From: Tectiglobus sp965215755
Lineage (GTDB): Bacteria > Pseudomonadota > Alphaproteobacteria > Rhizobiales > Hyphomicrobiaceae
Direction of reading: 5' to 3'
NCBI GenBank assembly: GCA_965215755.1
Contig: OZ244119.1
Coordinates: 62,001-126,000, forward strand
Length of the DNA stretch: 64,000 bases
Shown: piece after piece, positions 25,626 to 34,210 of the stretch
How positions within the stretch are numbered: the stretch's first letter is position 1
Layout of the letters: the number at the start of each line of letters is the position of its first letter
The notes under the pieces: generated by a model
Seen by the model: only the letters and a program-made list of their open reading frames with translations
Database searches by the model: none
What the model was told of the DNA's origin: nothing
Translations under genes and position numbers: made by a program

Positions 25626-26663
25626 ATGACAGACCCGCGCGGGCGAACAGCCGCAACACCAATGAACTTCTCAATGGCTGCCTGGAAGGACGTCCTGTTG
25701 CGCATGTTGTCGGAATTTTCTGCCGATCGTATTCCGTTGGTCGCGGCCGGAGCTGCATTTTATACGTTGCTTGCTCTCGTGCCTTCGTTGGCAGCTCTCG
25801 TATCGATCTACGGGCTGGCATTTGACACCCAGAGTGTCGCACAACAGATGGCGATGCTGGACAACCTGGTTCCAGCGGAAGTTCAATCCATATTGGCTGA
25901 ACAGCTGACAAGACTTACCTCGGAGCCCAACCACAGCTTAGGGATAGCGTTTGTTATATCGCTGGCCATGTCGATTTGGAGTGCAAGTTCCGCAACCAAG
26001 GGGATCATCGGAGGACTAAACGTTGTCTACGATGAGCGAGAAAAGCGATCGTTCATCGAACTGAACGGCACGGCACTAGCGATAACGATTTCCGGCCTCA
26101 TAGTCGTTACCTCGTTGGCCGCTGTCACCATCGCTTTACCAATTGCAATCGAGTTGATCGGCCTGCCGCCGGTGATGGCAACCGCGATCAGCTATGCTGG
26201 TCTGATCATTCTCGTTTGGCTCGGGTTGATTGCCCTCTATCGATGGGGCCCGAGCCGCAGTCGAGCGCAATGGACATGGCTTGCGCCTGGCACGTGCCTT
26301 GCCGTGGTCGCGCTGATCGTTTTTTCAATCGCGTTCTCATGGTTTGCCCGAACGTTTGCCGGATACGCCGCCTATGGTTCAATCGGTGCGGTCATCTCTT
26401 TCATGACGTGGTGCTGGATTGGTATGATGATCCTTTTGCTCGGTGCCGAGTTGAATGCGGAATTGGAACACCAGACCGCCCGAGATACGACGGTTGGCCG
26501 TCCGAAGCCACTTGGTCTGCGCGGCGCAAACATGGCAGACAGCGTGGCACCAAGAGACGGCGTTGAGCCGCCTCCGACGAAAGTCGGGGCACCGGCATTG
26601 CCGCTTGCGTTTGCCGGCTTCGTTGCCGGAGTAACACTCGCCGCGGTTCTAACCAGACGCTAG
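25626..26663 (+). CDS. YihY/BrkB family membrane protein
   Basis: 345 residues from the ATG at 25626; an in-frame start at 25416 inside the previous gene is less likely. Family features: the cytoplasmic N-terminal FSADRIPLVAAGAAFYTLLALVP, shown as FSADRIPLVAAGAAF, six membrane helices, WSASSATKGIIGGLN, and the terminal helix SFMTWCWIGMMILLLGAELN. The family was once called ribonuclease BN by mistake and has no assigned transport role. A Pro-rich tail precedes a last hydrophobic helix (LPLAFAGFVAGVTLAAVL), an extra for the family. Confidence 0.9.
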   Translation: MTDPRGRTAATPMNFSMAAWKDVLLRMLSEFSADRIPLVAAGAAFYTLLALVPSLAALVSIYGLAFDTQSVAQQMAMLDNLVPAEVQSILAEQLTRLTSEPNHSLGIAFVISLAMSIWSASSATKGIIGGLNVVYDEREKRSFIELNGTALAITISGLIVVTSLAAVTIALPIAIELIGLPPVMATAISYAGLIILVWLGLIALYRWGPSRSRAQWTWLAPGTCLAVVALIVFSIAFSWFARTFAGYAAYGSIGAVISFMTWCWIGMMILLLGAELNAELEHQTARDTTVGRPKPLGLRGANMADSVAPRDGVEPPPTKVGAPALPLAFAGFVAGVTLAAVLTRR

Positions 26664-26757
26664 GATCAGTGAATCGCGGCCGGATCAATTGCCGAATGGA
26701 ACCCGCAATATCGCGGCTGTGGTGCACTGTTACCTTCCATTTTTATTTAGCCGGCAC

Positions 26758-26782
26758 GGAACCATCCTGACGCTCAAGCGTT
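26758..26782 (+). promoter_or_regulatory. sigma-EcfG promoter for the CsbD-DUF883-GTPase cluster
   Basis: GGAAC at 26758-26762, 16 nt spacer, CGTT at 26779-26782: a perfect match to the published consensus form. It is 108 nt before the CsbD start and could drive the whole run of genes to 31774. Confidence 0.75.
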
Positions 26783-26890
26783 TGTCTTCTGAGAGACGCG
26801 AACACGCGCCTCCCCGGCTTGCGGCTCAGGTCCGAGTCAACTGCCGTCAACTGAAGTGTCGGCGCGTAATAATTTAATCAGGAGAGCATC

Positions 26891-27091
26891 ATGAATTGGG
26901 ATCAAATCGAAGGTAATTGGAAGCAGTTCACCGGCGAAGTTCAAAAACAGTGGGGCAAGATCACGGGTGATGAACTCGATCAGGTCCAAGGCAATCGCGA
27001 AAAACTGGAAGGTAAAATCCAGGAGAAATACGGCAAGACGAAAGAGGAAGCCAAACAGGAAGTCGATGAGTGGATGAATTCCCGTTCGTAG
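26891..27091 (+). CDS. CsbD family stress protein
   Basis: 66 residues with the full CsbD pattern: MNWDQIEGNWKQFTGEVQ, WGKITGDELDQVQGNREKLEG, and an amphipathic C terminus. CsbD-like proteins are small, abundant, hydrophilic helical proteins induced by general stress sigma factors; their action is unknown. Good ribosome-binding site (CAGGAGAGC). Directly downstream of a consensus sigma-EcfG promoter. Confidence 0.95.
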   Translation: MNWDQIEGNWKQFTGEVQKQWGKITGDELDQVQGNREKLEGKIQEKYGKTKEEAKQEVDEWMNSRS

Positions 27092-27184
27092 ACTTGCAGT
27101 ACAATAGATCATCTCGCGCCAACAGCTTGCTCTTGCTTTCACTCACAGGCTGTTGGCACTCCGATAATATTGAAAGATGAGCCC

Positions 27185-27418
27185 ATGGACGATCAGCGAA
27201 GACAACCACTGGAAGAGCAAATCAATCAGTTGAAGAAGGAAGTGGCGGCTGTGGCCGGAACTGTCTCTGATGCGGCGGCGAACCAACTGGAGAACGCTCA
27301 GGAAAAAGCAAGCGAGGCAGCCAGCGGCCTTGAGCGGCGCGTGCGCAAGGATCCAATCACGTCGGTTGCCGTGGCAGCAGGTGTCGGCCTGCTGATCGGT
27401 GCATTGATCAGTCGATAG
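27185..27418 (+). CDS. DUF883 (ElaB/YqjD-like) protein
   Basis: 77 residues from the ATG at 27185; a TTG five codons upstream is an alternative. A charged helical N-terminal part (PLEEQINQLKKEVAAVAG) is followed by RRVRKDPITSVAVAAGVGLLIGALISR, written here as RRVRKDPITSVAV plus AAGVGLLIGALISR, the typical R-K-(D/N)-P-x-x-(S/A) linker and single C-terminal membrane helix. E. coli YqjD is a tail-anchored inner-membrane protein that binds ribosomes in stationary phase. Second gene of the cluster. Confidence 0.88.
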   Translation: MDDQRRQPLEEQINQLKKEVAAVAGTVSDAAANQLENAQEKASEAASGLERRVRKDPITSVAVAAGVGLLIGALISR

Positions 27419-27468
27419 CGGACCAGCGTTATCGTGAATCCAGCCTTTTTCGAACGAATGGAACAGAT

Positions 27469-27723
27469 ATGAATACCCATAAAACATCTACTCCAGGTGG
27501 CGATGGCTCAACCGGCAACCGGTTCAAGGAAACGACTGCTGATGCAGCGAAAGAATTCGCTAGTGATGCGGTCGACCAGGGCGCCGAGTACGCACAGCAG
27601 GCTCAGGATGCCGCCGCTGAGAAACTCGGCGAGATTGAGAGCGCCATTCGCCGCAATCCACTCCAGGCTGCCGCTATTGCCGCCGGGATCGGCTTCGTGT
27701 TTGCGCTGATTGCCCGGCGCTAG
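27469..27723 (+). CDS. DUF883 (ElaB/YqjD-like) protein, second copy
   Basis: 84 residues. Hydrophilic Ala/Asp/Glu/Gln-rich helix (AVDQGAEYAQQAQDAAAEK), the linker SAIRRNPLQAAAIAAG and a C-terminal membrane helix ending FALIARR. It is a diverged tandem copy of the previous gene, 50 nt downstream. The pair suggests mixed oligomers at the membrane. Confidence 0.88.
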   Translation: MNTHKTSTPGGDGSTGNRFKETTADAAKEFASDAVDQGAEYAQQAQDAAAEKLGEIESAIRRNPLQAAAIAAGIGFVFALIARR

Positions 27724-27773
27724 GCCTTGTGGCGTGCGATCAAAAGTCGAGACTTCGGAGAGGAGATTGAGCC

Positions 27774-28382
27774 GTGATTGGGGATGCCGTAAATCGTGCA
27801 ACGGACCGAGTAGGTGACCGTGTAACCAACATCCTGCTCAGCTACGTGCTCAAGGTTGTGTTCGCAGCTATCGCCTTCGTCCTGTTGCTTGGTGTTGTCG
27901 CTTGCGGTTGCATCGCCGCCTTCTGGTGGCTCGAACCGACCTACGGACCGATGACATCGATCGCCATTGTCGCGGGTAGTCTTGCCGTGGGCGTACTGAT
28001 ATTTGGTGCCGCTGCCATGCTCGCCGGCCGCAAAGTGACGTTAGCGGACACTGTACAGCCAGTGAAAGTCGTCAAGGAAGAATCCCACGAAGCGGTTGAA
28101 ACGGTGGGACCATATAAGTTTGTTGCCGCTGCACTCGGCGCCGGCGCACTCGCCGGCGGATTACTCGGTGGCGGCGGTGGTCGGCAATCAGCAGGTCGTG
28201 CAACTGCCAGCACGCTTTCGTCAATCATCGATCTAGTGCCGACTGCGATTTCGGCGCTGACGCTTCTTAATTCGACAAACGCCGCGCGCGCTTCCGAGGA
28301 AGCCATCAGGTCTTCTGAAAAGGCCGCACAGGCGGCCGCGTCGCCGCAATCGGCGGCCGGACAACCACATACTGCTCAGTAA
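27774..28382 (+). CDS. two-helix membrane protein, holin-X/YqjE-like
   Basis: 202 residues, GTG start. Two strong membrane helices at about 25-52 (VLKVVFAAIAFVLLLGVVAC) and 60-85 (SIAIVAGSLAVGVLIFGAAA). Then a charged segment, a glycine-rich hydrophobic patch (GALAGGLLGGGGG) and a Ser/Ala-rich tail. The two-helix N terminus and the position among DUF883 genes parallel E. coli yqjD-yqjE, where YqjE is a holin-superfamily-III-like protein. The match is by layout, not clear sequence identity. Confidence 0.7.
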   Translation: MIGDAVNRATDRVGDRVTNILLSYVLKVVFAAIAFVLLLGVVACGCIAAFWWLEPTYGPMTSIAIVAGSLAVGVLIFGAAAMLAGRKVTLADTVQPVKVVKEESHEAVETVGPYKFVAAALGAGALAGGLLGGGGGRQSAGRATASTLSSIIDLVPTAISALTLLNSTNAARASEEAIRSSEKAAQAAASPQSAAGQPHTAQ

Positions 28383-28431
28383 AGGCAAAGTCGACCGCTT
28401 GGTCATCAGCCCGAAACCAGGAAAACGTAAG

Positions 28432-28956
28432 ATGTCTGAAACTCAAAACGATCGTGGCGTTGCCCAGCAGGACTCCAGCAACTTGTCCGAAGCCGATGCG
28501 CAGGATCAAATTGACGCTCTGCGTGCGGAACTGGCGCATCTTTCTGAAAAGGCGCGTAGTTATGCCGAGCACACAGCTCGCTCAGTCGCAGATGCGACCT
28601 CTCAAGGCACTGCGGAGCTAAAGTCGACCATACGCCGCCATCCAGCAACGTCAATTGCTGTCGCTGCGGGAGCCGGCGCTGTATTGGCGATGTTGATTGT
28701 GCCTCGACCTACAGCTCGTTCACGTTATCAGCAATTTCAAAACTATTTGCCCGATATGAGCGGCTACGGATTGGCGATGGAGCGAGCCTGGAACCGAGCG
28801 GCACCCACCGAACATCTGAACGGCCTCAGTGACCGCATATCTGCCTCTGTCGGTAGCGTCGATGTGCAGAACAACCTGACCGCTGTTGCAGAACGTGCGA
28901 TGAACTGGTGGGATGAAGCAAAGAAGCGCGTCGCGGCGAAACAGAACATCGGGTAA
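28432..28956 (+). CDS. DUF883-like protein with C-terminal extension
   Basis: 174 residues from the ATG at 28432; an upstream start at 28399 is possible. The DUF883 core is at about 22-95: coiled DQIDALRAELAHLSEKARS, then STIRRHPATSIAVAAGAGAV and a short membrane helix. Unlike the usual family the helix is not terminal: about 80 more residues follow (Tyr/Trp-containing, MERAWNRAAP, NWWDEAKKRV). Fourth membrane-anchored protein of the cluster. Confidence 0.8.
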   Translation: MSETQNDRGVAQQDSSNLSEADAQDQIDALRAELAHLSEKARSYAEHTARSVADATSQGTAELKSTIRRHPATSIAVAAGAGAVLAMLIVPRPTARSRYQQFQNYLPDMSGYGLAMERAWNRAAPTEHLNGLSDRISASVGSVDVQNNLTAVAERAMNWWDEAKKRVAAKQNIG

Positions 28957-29009
28957 CCTGGGTGCGCCGGAGCCTGTACCAATCCGTTGCGCCAGCAGTA
29001 CTATAGGCA

Positions 29010-30209
29010 ATGGTGAGAATTGACGGAGAAGATGTGACGGCAAACGCGGCGACAGGAGACATACACGATCAGGCCAGCCAGGTCGCGCCGGTGGTTTGGC
29101 TGCTTGGCAAAGTCCAATCTGGGAAATCGTCGATTGTTCATGCGTTAACGGGTGCCTCACGCGCCGAAATCGGTCGCGGTTTCAAAGCCTGCACAACAAC
29201 GTCGGATGTTTTCGATTTTCCCGATGACGCGCCGCTTATTCGTTTTCTGGATACACGCGGACTAAGCGAAGCTGGCTACGACCCAAGCCTAGACCTGGAA
29301 ATATCTTCGTCGTCTGCACACGCGACTATTGCAGTCATGCGGGCGATGGACCCGATGCAAGACGCTGTCGTGAACGTCCTCACCGCAATTCGCAAACGTC
29401 GCCCGGATTGGCCGATACTGGTTGCCCAGACGAGCCTGCATGAGGGATATGCGAGCGGCAGCGATCACATTTTGCCCTACCCCTATGCCGGTGCATTGCT
29501 CGATCAAACCGCAGCCGTGCCAGAAGCCCTTCACAAAGCTCTGACCTACCAGCGCATGCTGTTCTCCAGTCTTCCGGGAACTGGCCTAATGCGGTTCGTA
29601 GCAATAGATTTCACTCTCGAGGGGGATGGATACACGCCGGTATTTTACGGATTGGAGGAATTGCAATCCGAGTTGGCCGACATTGCTCCGGCAGCTTTGA
29701 GGTTGGCCCTGGACGACGCCCAGGGTGGTCGCGAGGAAGGCCAACGGGAAAAGCGCATGCACCGCTCGATTATGGGACATGCCGCTGCCGCATCTGCTGC
29801 AGATCTGATACCTGTCGCAGCGGTTGCCGCAGTCCCGGCCGTACAGGCGCGCCTACTGCAAACAATTGCTAACGATTTCGAGGTTGATTGGACAAGGCGG
29901 ACAGCAGCCGAATTTGCCGGCGCGCTTGGCGCCGGATTTCTGGCCCGCTATGCCGCTGGCTTTGGAATTCGACAGTTGACCAAACTCATCCCGGTCTACG
30001 GTCAGAGCGCTGGTGCCGCGGCCGCAGCAGCGACTAGCTTCGCGACGACCTATGCATTGGGTAAGGCAGCACTATACTATCTATCATCCAAACAAAAGGG
30101 TGTTGTTGATACCGCCGCCGTCCAGCAGGTTTGGGCTTCGGCTCTTCGTGAAGCATTTGACGTGGCGCGTGCGCGTGGACTTGATGATGAGCCCAGGGGA
30201 AAGCCATGA
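29010..30209 (+). CDS. membrane-associated GTPase with DUF697 (YcjF-like) domain
   Basis: 399 residues. GTPase domain at about 27-215: G1 GKVQSGKSS, switch Thr region (KACTTTSDVF), G3 DTRG. The usual G4 NKxD is replaced by TSLHE, as in a subgroup of DUF697-linked GTPases. Residues about 255-385 form the DUF697 helical, membrane-inserting domain (MGHAAAASAADLIPVAAVAA, GFGIRQLTKLIPVYGQSAGA). No transmembrane signal at the N terminus. Its stop overlaps the next GTPase gene (ATGA), so the two are made together and may form a pair. Confidence 0.87.
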   Translation: MVRIDGEDVTANAATGDIHDQASQVAPVVWLLGKVQSGKSSIVHALTGASRAEIGRGFKACTTTSDVFDFPDDAPLIRFLDTRGLSEAGYDPSLDLEISSSSAHATIAVMRAMDPMQDAVVNVLTAIRKRRPDWPILVAQTSLHEGYASGSDHILPYPYAGALLDQTAAVPEALHKALTYQRMLFSSLPGTGLMRFVAIDFTLEGDGYTPVFYGLEELQSELADIAPAALRLALDDAQGGREEGQREKRMHRSIMGHAAAASAADLIPVAAVAAVPAVQARLLQTIANDFEVDWTRRTAAEFAGALGAGFLARYAAGFGIRQLTKLIPVYGQSAGAAAAAATSFATTYALGKAALYYLSSKQKGVVDTAAVQQVWASALREAFDVARARGLDDEPRGKP

Positions 30210-31774
30210 GCGTGCAAAAAGGAGCCGGCAGCGCCCATCGCTACTTGCGCGGGATCATGGTCGTCCTCGCACTCGTTCTGCCAACTCTGTCGCTTGCCGC
30301 ATTCGGTACACTATGGCTTTGGCAACACGGCTATTTGCTGATCTGGGCTGGGGCAGCAGCGGTAGCGGCTGTCGCCATTTATGGCTTTGAGCGCTGGCTC
30401 GTGTCACGCGGCACGCACCAGATTGATCAAATCAAGACCTTGGGAGCGGAACAGGAAACGATCGATCCAGCACAAATCGGCGTTAATGAAGCGGAACGAC
30501 GAGCCTTTGCGAGTGTCGAAGAGGTTGCAGCGAATGTTGATCCCGACAAACTGACAAGCCGCGACGCGGTGATCGAACTTGGCACGTCAACGATTGATGC
30601 GGTTGCGCGAAGCATGCACCCCGACCAAACAGACCCACTCTGGCGCTTCACGGTGCCAGAAGCATTGACGCTGGTTGGCCAGGTAAGCAACCGTCTTAAC
30701 GGTTTTGTGGTCGACAACATTCCGCTAGGCGATCAATTGACGGTTGGCCAATTGATGGCTGTCTACCGGTGGCGGTCGATGGTGACGGTTGCCGAGAAGG
30801 CCTACGACCTCTGGCGCATTCTTCGCGTTGCCAACCCGGTGACGGCCGTTGCCGGTGAACTTCGCGAGAAGTTGTCCAGCGAGCTGCTGAAGGGCGTGCG
30901 CACAGAATTGACGCGCAAGTTAGCGCAAGCCTACGTCCGTGAAGTCGGCCGAGCTGCGATTGATCTTTACAGCGGACGGCTCAGGCCCGATTTAAATTTC
31001 TCGTCATCGGAGCTCACAGCCTCTGAAAAATCACCGTCCCAAGGTGCAATTCGCCTACTCGTCCTGGGTCAATCAGGTGTTGGCAAATCATCACTTGTTA
31101 ATGCGCTTGCTGGCGAAGTCCGCGCTGTGGTCAATGTTGTGCCGATGGCCAACGATTATCTTGGGCATGAGCTTCAGCATGGCGACAACCAGAAGGTCAA
31201 TATTATCGACAGCCCCGGCTTCAACGAGGAGGGCAGCTCCGCACTCAGTAGTCAGTCTAATCAAGCCGATGCCATTGTATGGGTATTGTCTGCTACCAGG
31301 CCAGATCGGTCTGTCGATGCCGAAGTGTTGGCAAGGCTGCGAACCGAGCTATCGTCGAATGCTCGTCGTCGATCGCCACCCATTATCTTCGCATTGACCC
31401 ATATCGATCGCGTGCGTCCCTTCAACGAGTGGTCACCGCCCTATGATATAGCGGAACCTCAATCCGCCAAGGCGCAATCAATCCGCGAGGCGCTTGAGGC
31501 CGTTGCCAACGATCTCGCGATTCCTATCGATAAGATTATTCCGGTCATGAGCGCGTCACCCGAGGCGGCCTACAACATTGAAGCGCTATGGTCCAATATC
31601 TTGGAACTTCTACCGGCGGCTATTAATACACAATTGGCGCGAGCCTTGGACGAGCTAACGCGGTCGGGCGTCAAGTGGGGCTCGGTATGGCGACAGGCGC
31701 GCAACGCGGGTCTCGTCGTTGGCAAATCGATTTGGACGTCAAATAAATCGAACACAGACAACACCCTAGACTGA
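30206..31774 (+). CDS. membrane-anchored GTPase, second of the pair
   Basis: 522 residues. Two N-terminal membrane helices (about 16-40 and 42-60), a helical region of about 200 residues (LTLVGQVSNRLNGFVVDNI, AEKAYDLWRILRVANPVT), then the GTPase domain: G1 GQSGVGKSS at about 288-296, G3 DSPG at about 335, G4 THID at about 398, and a G5-like MSAS. The long helical stretch between membrane and GTPase recalls dynamin- and YcjX/YeeP-like membrane GTPases. Translationally coupled to the DUF697 GTPase. Likely the effector end of the cluster; function unknown. Confidence 0.87.
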   Translation: MSVQKGAGSAHRYLRGIMVVLALVLPTLSLAAFGTLWLWQHGYLLIWAGAAAVAAVAIYGFERWLVSRGTHQIDQIKTLGAEQETIDPAQIGVNEAERRAFASVEEVAANVDPDKLTSRDAVIELGTSTIDAVARSMHPDQTDPLWRFTVPEALTLVGQVSNRLNGFVVDNIPLGDQLTVGQLMAVYRWRSMVTVAEKAYDLWRILRVANPVTAVAGELREKLSSELLKGVRTELTRKLAQAYVREVGRAAIDLYSGRLRPDLNFSSSELTASEKSPSQGAIRLLVLGQSGVGKSSLVNALAGEVRAVVNVVPMANDYLGHELQHGDNQKVNIIDSPGFNEEGSSALSSQSNQADAIVWVLSATRPDRSVDAEVLARLRTELSSNARRRSPPIIFALTHIDRVRPFNEWSPPYDIAEPQSAKAQSIREALEAVANDLAIPIDKIIPVMSASPEAAYNIEALWSNILELLPAAINTQLARALDELTRSGVKWGSVWRQARNAGLVVGKSIWTSNKSNTDNTLD

Positions 31775-31788
31775 CCGCATGCAAGGTG

Positions 31789-31869
31789 TCAGGAGATTAA
31801 ATGCGTCAGACCATCCCCCGATGGTACTGGCACATAGCCGCTGCGCGGGGAACTTGTGCGGTCTCCTGA
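31789..31869. repeat. long-loop inverted repeat after the GTPase cluster
   Basis: TCAGGAGA at 31789-31796 pairs with TCTCCTGA at 31862-31869, 65 nt apart. It lies just after the last GTPase gene and may form part of its 3' end. Weak evidence. The rest of 31775-32048 holds nothing recognisable. Confidence 0.25.
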
Positions 31870-32048
31870 CGACATTCAATTGCATTGATGACAGCGAAAG
31901 AGTCGTTGTCAAAAGACACACTTGAAGAGTTTTTATGTGGTCCGAAAACTAATGCATGTGGCATTTAAATGGATTCAAGATGTGCCAGAAAATGCCTAAT
32001 CTCAGGGCGACTTCTGGCTCCGGTCTAATGCGACACGCTAAAACTGCG

Positions 32049-32285
32049 TTAGTCGTCGCTCAAATCTGACTCTCGGGCAAGATCCGCAGGCATTCCTACT
32101 CTGATGAATTCTTCAGACGACGTTTCCACCTCTACACCTGGCATTGTCGCATCTTCCAGAAATCGACCATCAACAAACAAGCGACCTGCACGCACGTAGG
32201 GGCCACCGCTGCCGCCCGTCGAGGTCACCTCCCAATCCTGATTGACAGATAACCAACCTTCTTGTGCGCCTGTCAGATTAGTCAA
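32049..32285 (-). CDS. hypothetical protein, 78 residues
   Basis: Starts at TTG with GGAGG 9 nt upstream. The product is acidic and polar with a beta-rich, glycine-containing middle (TSTGGSGGPYVRAGRLFVDG) and an acidic C terminus (ESDLSDD). No family recognised. It lies downstream of the sigma factor gene of module 1, separated by the 79-bp palindromic repeat. Confidence 0.5.
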   Translation of the reverse strand: MTNLTGAQEGWLSVNQDWEVTSTGGSGGPYVRAGRLFVDGRFLEDATMPGVEVETSSEEFIRVGMPADLARESDLSDD

Positions 32286-32458
32286 TTCCTAGATCCTCCG
32301 TCTGTCGATTCCGTAGACACATGTAAATGCGCCAACCGATTGCGCAATTTATGGCTGAGCGCCGCGATCAAGTGTTCCGGTTCTGACACTTGATTCCCGT
32401 TTCCGCTTGTGCCCATTCGAATGTCGGAACCAGAGGGAATACAAGCAAGTTCATGATT

Positions 32459-32537
32459 CTAGAGTAGCTTTTGCTGCTGACGTTTGGCGTTAAAATTGGC
32501 TGCAAGTGGGGACCTGACGTTAGATGCGCTACGCTAG
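32459..32537. repeat. 79-bp palindromic repeat, copy 1
   Basis: Bounded by CTAG at 32459-32462 and 32534-32537. The outer arms CTAGAGTAGC and GCTACGCTAG pair with one mismatch; inner arms around CTGACGTTTGG and CCTGACGTTAG are imperfect. The same 79-bp unit recurs at 36794-36872. The right end contains the last codons and TAG stop of the minus-strand sigma factor gene. Confidence 0.75.
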
Positions 32538-33104
32538 ACAACTTCCCCCCGGGTCGACTGCGTCTTTGAGTTGCTGGCGTGCCCGCGAAAGTCTCGATTT
32601 CACCGTACCTGAACGAACACCCATTATTTTCGCGGCGGCTTCGTAGTTCATGCCTTCGATGACGACCAAGACCAATACCTCGCGGTGATCGTCGGAGAGC
32701 GTAGAGAATGCGTTAGCCACATCGCCATACTCAATGTGTGCATCCTGAGCGGCAGGTGTTGCGTGGTTCTCGCCCAATCCAATTTCAGTCATTGCCTCCC
32801 ACTCGCGCTTGGAGCGGCGGCACTGATTGTAGAAAAGGTTACGCGTGATCACGATCAGCCAGGGCCGCATTTCGGTGCCGGGCTGCCATTTATCAATGTT
32901 CTGGATTGCGCGCGCCACACACTCTTGCACAAGATCATCGGCGCGATCGACATCTCGCGTCAGCGCCCAAGCATACCGTCGCAAATACGGCAACTCAGGT
33001 TCGATTAGGAGAATTGATTCGGAGGCGTGATTCGAGCGATTATTGTTATCACTATCAGGCCCAGAAGCTGCTGCTCGCGGAGTCTCTAGGTCGAAAGCGG
33101 ACAT
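32529..33104 (-). CDS. EcfG-like ECF sigma factor, module 1
   Basis: 191 residues. Region 2 at about 38-105 (LPYLRRYAWALTRDVDRADD, LVQECVARAIQNIDKWQPGT, MRPWLIVITRNLFYNQCRR) and region 4 at about 130-185 (FSTLSDDHREVLVLVVIEGM, NYEAAAKIMGVRSGTVKSRL, SRARQQLK). The combination (W/F)QPGTxMRxWLxxxxRNLFYN is that of alphaproteobacterial EcfG/ECF15 general stress factors. It should direct RNA polymerase to GGAAC/CGTT promoters, which fill this region. Its last codons lie inside a palindromic repeat. Paralog at 49289. Confidence 0.9.
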   Translation of the reverse strand: MSAFDLETPRAAASGPDSDNNNRSNHASESILLIEPELPYLRRYAWALTRDVDRADDLVQECVARAIQNIDKWQPGTEMRPWLIVITRNLFYNQCRRSKREWEAMTEIGLGENHATPAAQDAHIEYGDVANAFSTLSDDHREVLVLVVIEGMNYEAAAKIMGVRSGTVKSRLSRARQQLKDAVDPGGSCLA

Positions 33105-33362
33105 TGACTCACCCTTTTCACATCTTCCGAATCTGAGATTGGCGGCGCCAGTCTCAGTTCGAACTTGGGTGAGGCTACGGAGAATGAGTGTTGGCCGCTA
33201 TAAACAAAGACATACGCACAAAAGCGTTGAAGTGCCCGTTCGGACGCTACCTTTGCAGCAGCTGTCCCAGCGCAACGTCTTCCGAATCAGGCCCGGGCAG
33301 GTGCTAAACGAATAGGTTCTGTAGTAGACATTGGTTCCGAAGCATTGGCATTGGCCCCAACA

Positions 33363-34133
33363 CTAAAGGAAGGGTCGCGTTTTTGTATCGTCGAACTCAA
33401 ACCCGGCGACTTCGGCCAGACCATTGCGATTTCGGAGACGTACTTCACCCGGCTTCCACGAAATAAGTTCTTTGCCGACCAGCTTGCGCAAGGTTTTGTT
33501 GGTATGCACCAATGATAATCCAAGTGCATCCGCGAGATGATGCTGGGTAATGGGAGACTGCAACACCGTCCTTGTCGTGAGCCCGAGCCGGCGCGCACGT
33601 TCAAACAACGTTAGGAGAAGGTAGGCGAGCCGCTCTTCCGCGGTGCGCTGGCCAATGCTCAGCAAATGCTCGTCCAACGCGCGTTCTTCACGAGCTGCCA
33701 GCCATGCGATATCGAAGCCGAGGCTTGGTTGAGCCTGAAACAACTCCCAAACCCGGTCGCGCTGAAAGACACACAAGACAAGGTCGGATAAGGCTTCGAC
33801 CGAATGATCCATCTTGCCGATCACGGTCGCCTGCAATCCAAGTAAATCACCAGGCAGAGCAAACGCCAGAATCTGACGGCGGCCGTCCTCAAGTAATTTG
33901 TAGCGGATTGCCCAGCCCGAGAGCACGGTAAACAGGTGTGCGCTATCGTTGCCTTCGTTCAGGACAGTCGCGCCTTCGTCGACGAGGAGCTCTCCGGTTT
34001 TGAATTGGCTAACAAATTTGAACTCTGATTTCGAAAATGACCGGAAGTAGTCATTGGCTCGCAGAGGACATTTTTCACAAAGTATCGGTGGGCGTCGATT
34101 TTGACGATTGAGGTTCGACGTGGCCTTGACCAT
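33363..34133 (-). CDS. Crp/Fnr-family transcriptional regulator, module 1
   Basis: 256 residues. A CxxC at 19-22 (LCEKCPLRANDYF), cyclic-nucleotide-binding-like beta roll (HLFTVLSGWAIRYKLLEDGR, LPGDLLGLQ), dimer helix, and C-terminal winged HTH (SPITQHHLADALGLSLVHTN). It lacks the full four-Cys FNR cluster, so an iron-sulfur sensor is unlikely. It lies between the anti-sigma-like and sigma genes on the same strand. A truncated sister gene is at 51426 in module 2. Confidence 0.92.
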   Translation of the reverse strand: MVKATSNLNRQNRRPPILCEKCPLRANDYFRSFSKSEFKFVSQFKTGELLVDEGATVLNEGNDSAHLFTVLSGWAIRYKLLEDGRRQILAFALPGDLLGLQATVIGKMDHSVEALSDLVLCVFQRDRVWELFQAQPSLGFDIAWLAAREERALDEHLLSIGQRTAEERLAYLLLTLFERARRLGLTTRTVLQSPITQHHLADALGLSLVHTNKTLRKLVGKELISWKPGEVRLRNRNGLAEVAGFEFDDTKTRPFL

Positions 34134-34210
34134 AGGGATCTTTCAAGCTGACGATTGGTAGCTGATTGACAGCAATCACGGTGCAGCATCGTTCATCGCA
34201 AATTTGCGCA

